Assembly (NCBI RefSeq): GCF_018860625.1
Contig: NZ_JAHKQB010000017.1
Span: 171,487-235,486, forward strand
Source of the DNA: Paracoccus sp. C2R09
GTDB taxonomy: Bacteria > Pseudomonadota > Alphaproteobacteria > Rhodobacterales > Rhodobacteraceae
Direction: 5' to 3'
DNA: 64,000 nucleotides
Shown here piece after piece: positions 18,275 through 27,124 of the stretch. The notes beneath the pieces are model-generated. The model was not told the origin of the DNA. It made no database searches and saw only the letters and a program-made list of their open reading frames with translations. Every line of letters begins with the position of its first letter. Position 1 is the first letter of the stretch. The position numbers and the translations under genes were made by a program.

Positions 18275-19468
18275 ATGCCTGTCCCCAGATCACTGCCCCT
18301 GACCCTTGCCGCCGCGACGCTTCTGGCCACGGCCGCCTGCGCGCAGGATTATTTCGACGGTGCGCCGAACGGGCGTGCTTATGACCAGTCGCCCGCCTTT
18401 GCGGCCCAGACGCGCGCGCCCGCATTGCCCCCCGGACCCGAATTGCGGATGCAGGTGGTGGCACGGGGCTTGGAACATCCCTGGGGGCTGGCCGAACTGC
18501 CCGAGGGGCGCTGGCTGGTCACCGAACGACCGGGCCGGATGCGGATCGTGGGCGCGGATGGCAGCCTGTCCCAGCCCATCGCGGGCCTGCCGCAGGTCGA
18601 TGCGCGCGATCAGGGCGGTCTGCACGACGTGTCGGTGGCGGATGATTTCGCGCAGACCCGCCGCGTCTGGTGGACCTATGCCGAGCCGCGCGACGGCGGC
18701 AGGAATGCCACCGCCGTGGCCACCGGCATCCTGTCGGGGGACGGCACCCGGATGGAGCAGGTGCAGCGGATCTGGCAGCAGCAGCCCGCCTGGGCCTCCA
18801 CCAAGCATTTCGGCGCGCGGATCGTTCATGACGGGCAGGGGCACATTCTGGTCGGGCTGGGCGAGCGGTCGAACCCCGAACCGCGCGAACTGGCGCAGGA
18901 CCCGCAGACGACCCTGGGCAAGGTCATCCGGATCCGTGCCTCGGACGGCGCACCCGCGGGTGCCGGCATCGAGGGCTGGCTGCCCGAGATCTGGACCATC
19001 GGGCATCGCAACATCCAGGGCGCGGCGATCGGCCCCGACGGGCGCATCTGGACGACCGAGCATGGCCCGAAGGGCGGGGACGAGCTGAACCTCATCGAGC
19101 AGGGCGAAAATCACGGCTGGCCGCTGGCCACCTATGGCACGAATTACGACGGCGCGCGGATGGGGGCCACGCAGGTCGATGGGACGGATCAGCCGATCTA
19201 TTACTGGGACCCGTCGCCCGCTCTCAGCGGGATGGCGTTCTATGACGGGGCGATGTTCCCTGAATGGCAGGGGCAGGCGCTGCTGGGCGGGTTGCAGTCG
19301 CAATCGATCATCCGCCTGCGGATCGAGGGCGACGAGGTCACCGGCGAGGCCCGCCACCTGCAGGGCGTCGGCCGCGTCCGAGAGGTCGAGGTCGCGTCCG
19401 ACGGGGCGATCATGCTGATCACCGACCAGGACGACGGCCGCCTGATCCGGGTGACGCCCGAGGGTTAA
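18275..19468 (+). CDS. PQQ-dependent sugar (aldose) dehydrogenase, exported
   Basis: Protein of 397 residues with a signal segment (MPVPRSLPLTLAAATLLATAACAQ; LATAAC could also be a lipobox). The rest is a beta-propeller of the soluble aldose/glucose-sorbosone dehydrogenase family: GLEHPWGLAELPEGRWLVTERPGRM, then YTYAEP-like WWTYAEPRD, GHRNIQGAAIGPDGRIWTTEHGPKGGDELN and SPALSGMAFY. It should oxidise aldoses in the periplasm using PQQ and Ca2+. No pqq genes lie in the window. The ATG at 18275 follows GGAGGAGA. It overlaps the convergent mutL stop by 4 bases. Confidence 0.85.
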   Translation: MPVPRSLPLTLAAATLLATAACAQDYFDGAPNGRAYDQSPAFAAQTRAPALPPGPELRMQVVARGLEHPWGLAELPEGRWLVTERPGRMRIVGADGSLSQPIAGLPQVDARDQGGLHDVSVADDFAQTRRVWWTYAEPRDGGRNATAVATGILSGDGTRMEQVQRIWQQQPAWASTKHFGARIVHDGQGHILVGLGERSNPEPRELAQDPQTTLGKVIRIRASDGAPAGAGIEGWLPEIWTIGHRNIQGAAIGPDGRIWTTEHGPKGGDELNLIEQGENHGWPLATYGTNYDGARMGATQVDGTDQPIYYWDPSPALSGMAFYDGAMFPEWQGQALLGGLQSQSIIRLRIEGDEVTGEARHLQGVGRVREVEVASDGAIMLITDQDDGRLIRVTPEG

Positions 19469-21297
19469 CCGCTGCGGCCGAACAGCCGCTCGATATCGGT
19501 CAGGCGCAGCTTCACCCATGTCGGGCGGCCGTGATTGCACTGGCCCGACCGGGGCGTGCGCTCCATCTCGCGCAGCAGGGCGTTCATCTCGTCGGCGCTC
19601 ATCCGGCGGCCCGACCGGACCGAACCGTGGCACGCCATCGAGGACAGCACCGCGTCGATCCGCCCGCGCAACCGGTCAGAGCTGCCCTGATCGGCCAGAT
19701 CGTCCAGGATGTCGCGGATCAGCGCCTTGGCATCCAGCCGCGTCAGCATGGCGGGCTGTTCACGCAATGCGACCGCGCCATTGCCGAAGGGTTCCAGCAC
19801 CAGCCCCAGTTCGGCCAATTCATCGGCGATGGACATGATGCGCTGCGCATCGCCCTCGGACAGCTCGATCACCTCGGGGATCAGCAGGGCCTGGGTTCGG
19901 ATGCCGTGTTCGGCGGCCTGCGCCTTCAGCCGTTCATAGACGAGGCGTTCATGCGCGGCGTGCTGATCGACGACGATCATGCCGTCCTCGGTCTGGGCGA
20001 TGATGTAATTCTCGTGGATCTGGGCCCGCGCCGCGCCCAGGGGGGCGTCGGTCACCTGTTCGGGCGGTTCCTCGTATCTGGCGGACGGCGCCTCGGCAAA
20101 GCCCGGATCGGCATGTTCGACCGAAGCGGTCGGGGCTTGCAGATCCAGCGCGGCGCGCAGCGTGGAAGGCGATGGCGGATCGGGCCGCCAGCCCGGTTGC
20201 GCTGCCGGTTCGGGACGGAACGCGGCCACCGTCGCATCCCCCACGGTCGAGGACGCCCTGTGACCGGCCCCCGCCAGCGCGTGACGCAGCGCCGACACGA
20301 TCAGGCCGCGCGCGGATTGGCTGTCGCGGAACCGCACCTCGGCCTTGGCGGGGTGGACGTTCACATCGACCAGCTGCGGGTCGCAGTTCATGAACAGCAC
20401 CGCCGCCGGATAGCGCCCCGAGGCCAGCACATCCATGTAGCCCGCCCGCAGCGCCCCCGTCAGCATCTTGTCGCGCACGGGCCGCCCGTTCACATAGAGA
20501 TGCTGCGCCACCGCCGCGCCCCGCGAATAGGTCGGCAGCGCCGCCAGCCCCGTCAGCGCGATCCCGTCGCGTTCGGCATCGATCGACAATGCGTTCTCGG
20601 TGAACTCGGGGCCCATGATCCGGGTCAGGCGCATGGTCAGCGCGCCGAACAATTCGCCCTGTTCGGCATCGGTGCGGAAGATCTCTCGGCCATCGGCGGT
20701 CAGGCGGAAGCCGACATAGGGTTCGGCCATGGCAAGGCGGCGCATCACGTCGGCCACGGCCTGGGTTTCGGCGCGGTCGGTGCGCATGAATTTCAGTCGT
20801 GCGGGCGTGGCGAAGAACAGGTCGCGCAGTTCCACCACGGTGCCGCAATTGGCGCCCGCCGGACGCACGGGGGCGATGCGCCCGCCCTCGACCCGGATCT
20901 GCGCCCCATCGCCGCCCTGGACCCGCGATGTGATCGTCAGCCGACCCACCGCCCCGAGCGAGGGCAGAGCCTCGCCCCGAAAGCCGAAGCTGCGGATCGC
21001 CAGAAGGTCGGTGCCGTCGATCTTGCTGGTGGCATGGCGCGACAGGGCCAGCGGCAGGTCGTCGCCCGTCATGCCGCAGCCGTCGTCTGTGACGCGGATC
21101 AGGCGCTTGCCGCCTTCCTCGATCGCGACGTCGATGCGGGATGCGCCCGCATCCAGCGCGTTCTCGACCAGTTCCTTGACGGCGGATGCGGGACGTTCGA
21201 CCACCTCGCCCGCCGCGATGCGGTTGGCGGTGGTCTCGTCCAGCTGTCGGATGACGGGGCGCGTCTGTGGGCCGTCTTGGGGGGCATTTTCGTTCAT
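19465..21297 (-). CDS. mutL: DNA mismatch repair protein MutL
   Basis: GHKL ATPase of 610 residues. The N-terminal ATP-binding motifs are ELVENALDAGAS, DDGCGM and FGFRGEALPSL, within residues 30-110. The C-terminal dimerisation domain begins near residue 420. It keeps the metal-binding endonuclease motif DQHAAHERLVYE together with ACHGS and the CNHGRP box near the C-terminus, so this MutL is expected to nick DNA itself, as in bacteria lacking Dam-directed MutH. The 3' end overlaps the convergent PQQ dehydrogenase gene by 4 bases. It starts 60 bases downstream of the M16 peptidase pair on the same strand. Confidence 0.95.
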   Translation of the reverse strand: MNENAPQDGPQTRPVIRQLDETTANRIAAGEVVERPASAVKELVENALDAGASRIDVAIEEGGKRLIRVTDDGCGMTGDDLPLALSRHATSKIDGTDLLAIRSFGFRGEALPSLGAVGRLTITSRVQGGDGAQIRVEGGRIAPVRPAGANCGTVVELRDLFFATPARLKFMRTDRAETQAVADVMRRLAMAEPYVGFRLTADGREIFRTDAEQGELFGALTMRLTRIMGPEFTENALSIDAERDGIALTGLAALPTYSRGAAVAQHLYVNGRPVRDKMLTGALRAGYMDVLASGRYPAAVLFMNCDPQLVDVNVHPAKAEVRFRDSQSARGLIVSALRHALAGAGHRASSTVGDATVAAFRPEPAAQPGWRPDPPSPSTLRAALDLQAPTASVEHADPGFAEAPSARYEEPPEQVTDAPLGAARAQIHENYIIAQTEDGMIVVDQHAAHERLVYERLKAQAAEHGIRTQALLIPEVIELSEGDAQRIMSIADELAELGLVLEPFGNGAVALREQPAMLTRLDAKALIRDILDDLADQGSSDRLRGRIDAVLSSMACHGSVRSGRRMSADEMNALLREMERTPRSGQCNHGRPTWVKLRLTDIERLFGRSG

Positions 21298-21357
21298 GGC
21301 CCCCGAAACCTAATGCCCGCGGCGCGAATCTGCCAGAGCTTCGCGCCGCGGGGCCTG

Positions 21358-22665
21358 TTATTCCGCGATGCCCTCGGGGCGGCCCACCAGCACGAAGCGC
21401 AGCGCATCGGGGTCCAGCATCCGGGCCGCCACGCGGGCGACGTCATCGGCGGTCACGGCCTCGACCCGGTCGTTGCGGGTCTCGATATAGTCGGGCGGAA
21501 AGCCCATCAGCTGCATCCCCGCCATGATGGAGGCGATCCGCGCGTTCCCGTCGAAGCGCAGCGGGTATTCCCCCGTCAGATAGGTCTTGGCGTCGTTCAG
21601 TTCGGCATCGGTGACGCCGCCTTCGGCCATGCGGGCATATTCGGCGCGGATCAGGTCGATCGCCTGCGCTGTGGTGGCGTTCGATCCCGCCATGCCGCCG
21701 CGCCAGGTATCGCCGAACAGCCCCGGGGCCAGCGCGGTGCCCACGCCATAGGTCAGGCCGCGCTTTTCGCGGACTTCCGTCATCAGCCGCGAACTGAAGC
21801 CCCCGCCGCCCAGGATGTGGTTCGCGACATAGGCCGCGAAATAGTCAGGATCGTCGATGGCAAGGCCCGGCCCCGCGAAGGACACGACCGTCTGCGGGCT
21901 GTCCCAGTCGATGACGGTCGTGCCGCCGGTCAGCTGCAGTTCGGCCTTGTCGGGCAGGGGCGCGGTCGCCTTTTCGGGCAGCCCGCCCAGGATGCGGTCC
22001 AGCAGCGGGCCCAGTTCCTCGGGGGTGATGTCGCCCGCGGCGCCCACGACCACGCGGTCGCGCGCCAGAACGCGGTTCTTGGCCTGCACCAGGTCCTGCC
22101 GGGTCAGGGCCGCCACGCTTTCGGCCGTCCCGTTGATCGAGGTGCCGTAGGGGTGGTCGCCCCAGGCCTGCGCGGCCATTTCCTTGGCGGCGATGCTGTT
22201 GGGATCGGTCGCCTCGGACCGGATGATCGCCTGCACCTGCGACCGCACGCGTTCCACGGCGGTGTCGTCGAAGCGGGGTTCGCGCAGCGCCTGCGCCAGC
22301 AGGTCGGCGGCCTGATCGCGGTTTTCCGACAGCGCCTGGAAGCCGATGGACAGCGTGTCGTCGCCCGCATCGAAGGACAGGCGCGCGCCCAGATCCTCGA
22401 CCGCCTGGGCGAAGGCCGTGGCATCGCGCTGGCCTGCGCCTTCCTCCAGCAGCCCCGTCATCAGGTTGACGGACCCGCGTTTGCCGGGCGCGTCCATGCT
22501 GGCGCCACCCTTGAACTGGATGTCTAGCGCGACAAAGGGGATGCTGTCGTCCTGGACCAGCCATGCCTCGATCCCGCCGGGCGAGGTGACCTGCTCGATC
22601 TGGGTCGCGGCATGGGCGGGCAGGGCCATCAGCGCCAGAAGCGCGGCGAATGCGGCGCGGATCAT
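21358..22665 (-). CDS. M16-family peptidase-like protein, non-zinc subunit
   Basis: Protein of 435 residues with a Sec signal (MIRAAFAALLALMALPAHAA). It has two M16 domains but no HxxEH zinc motif where it would be expected (LDIQFKGGASMDAPGKRGSVNLMTGLLEEGAG). It keeps the Arg/Tyr substrate-clamp segment TEVREKRGLTYGVGTAL in the second half. In this family such subunits pair with an HxxEH-bearing partner in a heterodimer, as in mitochondrial processing peptidase. The upstream gene encodes that partner and overlaps by 4 bases. Probable location is the periplasm. Confidence 0.85.
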   Translation of the reverse strand: MIRAAFAALLALMALPAHAATQIEQVTSPGGIEAWLVQDDSIPFVALDIQFKGGASMDAPGKRGSVNLMTGLLEEGAGQRDATAFAQAVEDLGARLSFDAGDDTLSIGFQALSENRDQAADLLAQALREPRFDDTAVERVRSQVQAIIRSEATDPNSIAAKEMAAQAWGDHPYGTSINGTAESVAALTRQDLVQAKNRVLARDRVVVGAAGDITPEELGPLLDRILGGLPEKATAPLPDKAELQLTGGTTVIDWDSPQTVVSFAGPGLAIDDPDYFAAYVANHILGGGGFSSRLMTEVREKRGLTYGVGTALAPGLFGDTWRGGMAGSNATTAQAIDLIRAEYARMAEGGVTDAELNDAKTYLTGEYPLRFDGNARIASIMAGMQLMGFPPDYIETRNDRVEAVTADDVARVAARMLDPDALRFVLVGRPEGIAE

Positions 22666-24104
22666 TTCTGCACCTCCGGTTCTTCGGGTTTCTCGGGCAG
22701 CAGCCAGCCCGTCACATGGCCGGGGCCTTCCAGCACCAGCCGGGCAGCTCCCATCACCTCTTCCTCGGTGACGGAACCCAGGATGTCGGGCCATTCGGAC
22801 ACGTCATCGACGCCCAGGCCCACCGACAGGCCCTGCCCGTAATCGTAGGCGCGCCCATGCGCGCTGTCGCGGGCATAGACCTGCGCCGCGCGGATGCGGG
22901 TCTTCACCCGGTCCAGATCGGCGGGATCGATGCCGTCCTTCAGGAACCTGGCCAGCGCTGCGTCCAGATCGGCCTCGGCCTTCTGGGGGTCCTGGCCGTC
23001 CGCGGGCACCATCGAGATGGTGAACTCCGTGTCGTCCAGCGACAGCCCGTCGTAATTCGCGCCCACCCACAGCGCCTTGCCCGACAACATCAGCTCGCGC
23101 GCCAGGAACGAGGTCTGGGTCGAGCCGCCCAGCAGTTCCGACAGCACGGTCAGGGCCGCTGCCTGACGCTGATCGCCGGGATCGCGTTCGGGCGCCAGGA
23201 TCGCACGGCTGAAGCGCGGCTGGGCCACGCGCGGGTCCGACATGGTCACGCGGCGGTCGGTCAGCTTCTGCGGTTCCTGCGGACGCAGCCGGGGCGCGTC
23301 TTCCGCCGAGGCGGGCACCGGCCCGTAATATTCCTCGGCCAGTTCGCGGGCGCGTTCGGGGGTGACGTCGCCCGCGATGACCAGCACGGCCTCGTTCGGG
23401 GCGTAATGGTCGTCATACCAGGCATTGGCGTCGTCCAGGGTCAGGGCCGACACCTCGTCCCGCCAGCCGATGATGGGGCGGCCATAGGGGTGGTTGTCGT
23501 AGACGACCGCGTTCATCTGTTCGCGGAACAGCGCCTCGGGGTCGCTGTCCACGCGTTGCGCGCGTTCCTCCAGCACGACCTGGCGTTCCGCCTTCCAGTC
23601 GTCGTCCGAAATCGACAGGTTCTGCATCCTGTCCGATTCCATCTCCATGATCAGGGGCAGGCGGTCGCTGGCGATACGCTGGAAATAGGCGGTGAAATCC
23701 CACGAGGTGAAGGCGTTGTCGCTGCCTCCGTTCGCGGTGACGGTCTTGGACAATTCGCCGGGGGCCAGCTTGTCGGTGCCCTTGAACATCAGATGTTCAA
23801 GATAATGGGCGATGCCCGACTTGCCCGGCATCTCGTCGGCGGCGCCGATCTTGTACCAGACCATCTGGACGACGACCGGGGCGCGATCATCGGGGATGAC
23901 CACGGTTTCCAACCCGTTCGGAAGGGTGAAATGGGTGATGTCATCGGGCTCTGCCACGGGGGCGGCGACCTGGGCCTGCGGCTGATCGGGGGCCTGCGGC
24001 CGATCGGGCGCGGGATCCTGCGCGGCGGCGATGACGGGGGACAGCGTCAGCGCGGCCAGCAGGGCTGCGATGACGGGTCGGGGGCTGTGTGCCAAGCAAC
24101 GCAT
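22662..24104 (-). CDS. M16-family zinc peptidase, catalytic subunit
   Basis: Protein of 480 residues with a signal peptide (MRCLAHSPRPVIAALLAALTLSPVIAAAQ), then a P/Q/A-rich linker and an insulinase-type domain. The inverted zinc motif HYLEH lies in SGIAHYLEHLMFKGTDKL around residue 95, with the downstream Glu in MEMESDRMQNL. The ATG at 24104 is chosen over the longer frame because the signal peptide starts there. Its stop overlaps the start of the non-zinc subunit (ATGA), which supports a 1:1 periplasmic heterodimer for peptide degradation. A DUF3035 lipoprotein gene lies 94 bases upstream. Confidence 0.9.
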   Translation of the reverse strand: MRCLAHSPRPVIAALLAALTLSPVIAAAQDPAPDRPQAPDQPQAQVAAPVAEPDDITHFTLPNGLETVVIPDDRAPVVVQMVWYKIGAADEMPGKSGIAHYLEHLMFKGTDKLAPGELSKTVTANGGSDNAFTSWDFTAYFQRIASDRLPLIMEMESDRMQNLSISDDDWKAERQVVLEERAQRVDSDPEALFREQMNAVVYDNHPYGRPIIGWRDEVSALTLDDANAWYDDHYAPNEAVLVIAGDVTPERARELAEEYYGPVPASAEDAPRLRPQEPQKLTDRRVTMSDPRVAQPRFSRAILAPERDPGDQRQAAALTVLSELLGGSTQTSFLARELMLSGKALWVGANYDGLSLDDTEFTISMVPADGQDPQKAEADLDAALARFLKDGIDPADLDRVKTRIRAAQVYARDSAHGRAYDYGQGLSVGLGVDDVSEWPDILGSVTEEEVMGAARLVLEGPGHVTGWLLPEKPEEPEVQK

Positions 24105-24198
24105 CGGTGGTGCGACCTCCTCTTGCTGCGGGGAACTTGGCCCGCCGAAGGTCGGTCGCGCAAGCCACCCTCGCGCGAATGTGCGAGGGGGCGTCGCG

Positions 24199-24705
24199 TC
24201 AGGGCGCGGTCGAGGTGATCGCGCCTGCCCGCTGCCAGCGGAGCTGTTCGGCCTCGGCATCCAGCGAAACGTCGTCATAGGCGCGCTGATAGACCGAGGA
24301 ACCCAGCATCCGTTCGAAGAAGCTGCGGCCGTTGCGTTCACGCCAGCGCGCGTCCTTTTGGGCCAGATCCTCGCGGATGGCGGGGTCGCTGCCCTGGCGC
24401 GCGGCATGGGCGACCAATGCCTGATCGCTTGCGGCGATGCCCTGATCGGCCAGCCGCGACGGATCGCCGCCCAGCACCGCGACGGCGTCGCCCCTGGGGG
24501 TGGGGTCGGTGATGTTGGCACCGCCCGGCGTCGGCTGGGGCAGGACGGCCAGATCGGGGGGCATCGACAGCGACTTGGTCGGCAGGATGCCGAATTCGTC
24601 CGGGCCGGACTGCACCTTGCGGAAGTTGTTCAGCTGCGATCCGCCCGCGCAGGCGGTCAGCGCCGTCATCGCGGCAAGTCCCAAGATCAGCGACGCCTTG
24701 CGCAT
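24199..24705 (-). CDS. DUF3035 lipoprotein
   Basis: Protein of 168 residues with a lipoprotein signal ending in the lipobox LTAC ([22 protein letters not shown]). The mature part has the DUF3035 hallmark [29 protein letters not shown]. The function of this alphaproteobacterial envelope family is unknown. The start at 24705 is decided by AGAAGG nine bases upstream; an ATG three codons earlier sits directly on that Shine-Dalgarno. It lies just downstream of lspA, the signal peptidase that would process it. Confidence 0.85.
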   Translation of the reverse strand: MRKASLILGLAAMTALTACAGGSQLNNFRKVQSGPDEFGILPTKSLSMPPDLAVLPQPTPGGANITDPTPRGDAVAVLGGDPSRLADQGIAASDQALVAHAARQGSDPAIREDLAQKDARWRERNGRSFFERMLGSSVYQRAYDDVSLDAEAEQLRWQRAGAITSTAP

Positions 24706-24736
24706 CTGGTGCATCCTTCTGGCCGTTTGGCCCGTT

Positions 24737-25453
24737 CTAGCGGGATTTCCCGCTGCCGTCACGCGTCGGTTTCGCAGGCTTTTTCGCCGCGCTGCGGAAC
24801 AGGTCGCCCTGCCGCGGTTCGGGACGGAAATCGTCCACAGCGGTCATGGGGGCCGGCTTGGCAGCGGGCTTGGCGGGGGCTTTGATGGCGGCCTTGGCGG
24901 GGCGCGCGGGCTTCGGCTTGGGCTTGGGGGCGTCCTGCGCAGGTTTCTGCGGCAGCAGGACCAGCCCGATCGCACCCGCGAAGATCGCGATGTCGGCCAC
25001 GTTGAAGCTGTAGGGGTTCTGCCAGCCGGGCAGCGACATGTTCAGAAAATCGGCCACCGCGCCATAGGCGATGCGGTCGATCACGTTCCCGAGCGCGCCG
25101 CCGATCAGCAGGCCCGCAGACACCTGGGCCAGCCGCCCCAACCGCGCGCGCCAGACCCAGATCCACACCCACAGGCAGATCGCGACGGCCACGCCCACCA
25201 GGACCCACCGCATGGTGGACTGGCTGGAGGCGAACAGCCCGAAATTCACCCCCTGGTTCCATGCCATGCGCAGGTTCAGCCATGGCGGCAGCAGGTCGTA
25301 TTCGCGGATGCGGTCCAGGTTCAGGACATGGACCACCCAGTATTTCAGCGCCTGATCGATCAGGAAGATGGCCGAGGCGACCCATACGACAAGGCGCATG
25401 GGCCGATCCGGATTGCCGCCCGAACCGGCGGCCCCCTGACGCGGCGCGGCCAT
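24737..25453 (-). CDS. lspA: Lipoprotein signal peptidase II with C-terminal extension
   Basis: Inner-membrane aspartyl protease that cleaves prolipoprotein signal peptides. Four transmembrane segments lie within residues 20-165. The catalytic aspartates are in [10 protein letters not shown] and FNVADIAIF, with NQGVNFGLF also conserved. The protein has 238 residues against about 160 usually; the extra part is a C-terminal tail of some 75 residues rich in Lys, Pro and Ala ([19 protein letters not shown]). An ATG at 25453 overlaps the purH stop as TGATG; a later ATG at 25399 would give 220 residues and fits the usual N-terminus better. Confidence 0.9.
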   Translation of the reverse strand: MAAPRQGAAGSGGNPDRPMRLVVWVASAIFLIDQALKYWVVHVLNLDRIREYDLLPPWLNLRMAWNQGVNFGLFASSQSTMRWVLVGVAVAICLWVWIWVWRARLGRLAQVSAGLLIGGALGNVIDRIAYGAVADFLNMSLPGWQNPYSFNVADIAIFAGAIGLVLLPQKPAQDAPKPKPKPARPAKAAIKAPAKPAAKPAPMTAVDDFRPEPRQGDLFRSAAKKPAKPTRDGSGKSR

Positions 25454-27054
25454 CAGTGGCGGAAATGCCGCTGGCCGGTGAAGACCATGGCAAGGCCACG
25501 ACGGTTTGCAGCCTCGATCACCTCGGCGTCGCGCATGGACCCGCCGGGCTGGATGACCGCGCGGGCGCCCGCCTCGGCCAGGGCCTCGATGCCGTCGGCG
25601 AAGGGGAAGAACGCGTCCGATGCGACGGCCGCGCCATTGGTCAGCGGCTGCGACAGGCCCAGCACCTCGGCCATGTCCTCGGATTTGCGGCGACCGATGC
25701 GGGTGCTGTCCACGCGGCTCATCTGGCCTGCGCCGACGCCCACGGTGGCGCGGTCCTTGGCATAGACGATGGCGTTCGATTTCACGTGCTTGGCGACGGT
25801 CCAGGCAAACAGCAGGTCGGCCAGTTCCGCCTCGGAGGGCTGACGCTCGGTCACGATCTTCAGGTCGGACATGGTGACGTGACCGTTGTCGCGGCCCTGG
25901 ACCAGGAAGCCGCCCGCGACCTGGCGGAAGGCGGTGCCGGCCGCGCGGATGTCGGGCAGGCCGCCCGTGGTCAGCAGGCGCAGGTTCTTCTTGGCGGCGA
26001 AGATGCGCTTGGCGTCCTCGTCGGCATCGGGTGCGATGACGACCTCGGTGAAGATGCCCGCGATCTCTTCGGCCGTGGCGCCGTCCAGCGTGCCGTTCAA
26101 CGCGATGATGCCGCCGAAGGCCGAAGTGCGGTCGCAGTCGAAGGCCCGCTTGTAGGCTTCGAGCGCGGTCGCCCCGCGGGCCACGCCGCAGGGGTTGGCG
26201 TGCTTGATGATCGCGCAGGCCGGACCCTCGGCGGGATCGAACTCGGCCACCAGCTCGAACGCGGCATCGGTGTCGTTGATGTTGTTGTAGGACAGCTCCT
26301 TGCCCTGCCACTGCTTCGCGGTGGCCACGCCCGGACGTTCCTCGCCGGTGACGTAGAAGGCGGCGGACTGGTGCGGGTTCTCGCCATAGCGGAGCCCCTG
26401 GGCCAGCGTGCCCGCGAAGGCGCGGCGGCGGGGCTGTTCCTCGCCGATGGCGCCGGCCATCCAGGTGCTGACGGCGGCATCGTAGGCCGCGGTGCGGGCA
26501 TAGGCGATCTGGGCCTGGCGCTGGCGGAAGGGCAGGGTGGTCGCGCCGTCATTCGCGTCCAGCTCGGCCAGCAGCGCGTCATAGTCCTGCACGTCCACGA
26601 TGGTCGTGACGAAGCCGTGGTTCTTGGCGGCGGCGCGGATCATCGCGGGGCCGCCGATATCGATGTTCTCGATGCAGTCGTCGTATTCCGCGCCCTTCGC
26701 GACCGTCTCCTCGAACGGATAGAGGTTCACGACCAGCAGGTCGATGCCGCCGATGCCGTGTTCCTCCATCGCCGCAACGTGGTCGGCATTGTCGCGCAGC
26801 GCCAGCAGGCCGCCATGGACCTTGGGGTGCAGCGTCTTGACGCGGCCGTCCATCATCTCCGGGAAACCGGTGACATCGGCCACGTCGGTCACGGTGACGC
26901 CCGCCTCGCGGATCGCCTTGGCGCTGCCGCCGGTGGACAGGATCTGGACCCCCCGTGCCTCCAACGCCTTGGCGAAATCGATCAGCCCGGTCTTGTCGGA
27001 GACCGAGATAAGCGCGCGTTTCAGGGCCTGACGGGATTCGGCGGGACGGGTCAT
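25453..27054 (-). CDS. purH: Bifunctional AICAR transformylase/IMP cyclohydrolase
   Basis: Protein of 533 residues that carries out the last two steps of IMP synthesis. The N-terminal MGS-like cyclohydrolase domain (residues 1-200) starts [31 protein letters not shown]. The C-terminal transformylase domain contains [29 protein letters not shown] and the [24 protein letters not shown] block near the end. Length is normal. It reads into lspA with a 1-base TGATG overlap and lies about 70 bases downstream of rsmB, so rsmB-purH-lspA may form one transcript. Confidence 0.95.
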   Translation of the reverse strand: MTRPAESRQALKRALISVSDKTGLIDFAKALEARGVQILSTGGSAKAIREAGVTVTDVADVTGFPEMMDGRVKTLHPKVHGGLLALRDNADHVAAMEEHGIGGIDLLVVNLYPFEETVAKGAEYDDCIENIDIGGPAMIRAAAKNHGFVTTIVDVQDYDALLAELDANDGATTLPFRQRQAQIAYARTAAYDAAVSTWMAGAIGEEQPRRRAFAGTLAQGLRYGENPHQSAAFYVTGEERPGVATAKQWQGKELSYNNINDTDAAFELVAEFDPAEGPACAIIKHANPCGVARGATALEAYKRAFDCDRTSAFGGIIALNGTLDGATAEEIAGIFTEVVIAPDADEDAKRIFAAKKNLRLLTTGGLPDIRAAGTAFRQVAGGFLVQGRDNGHVTMSDLKIVTERQPSEAELADLLFAWTVAKHVKSNAIVYAKDRATVGVGAGQMSRVDSTRIGRRKSEDMAEVLGLSQPLTNGAAVASDAFFPFADGIEALAEAGARAVIQPGGSMRDAEVIEAANRRGLAMVFTGQRHFRH

Positions 27055-27124
27055 GGCAGCCTCATGTCTGGATGTGCCGCCCAGTTACCGAAGCCCGCGC
27101 CGAAGGTCCAGCATCCTGACCGCC

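Noticed and set aside
19264..22527. A 1087-residue plus-strand open frame
   Set aside because: It is antisense to mutL and the M16 gene, both with clear motifs, and has no domain-like composition. GC-rich codon bias on the opposite strand removes stops.
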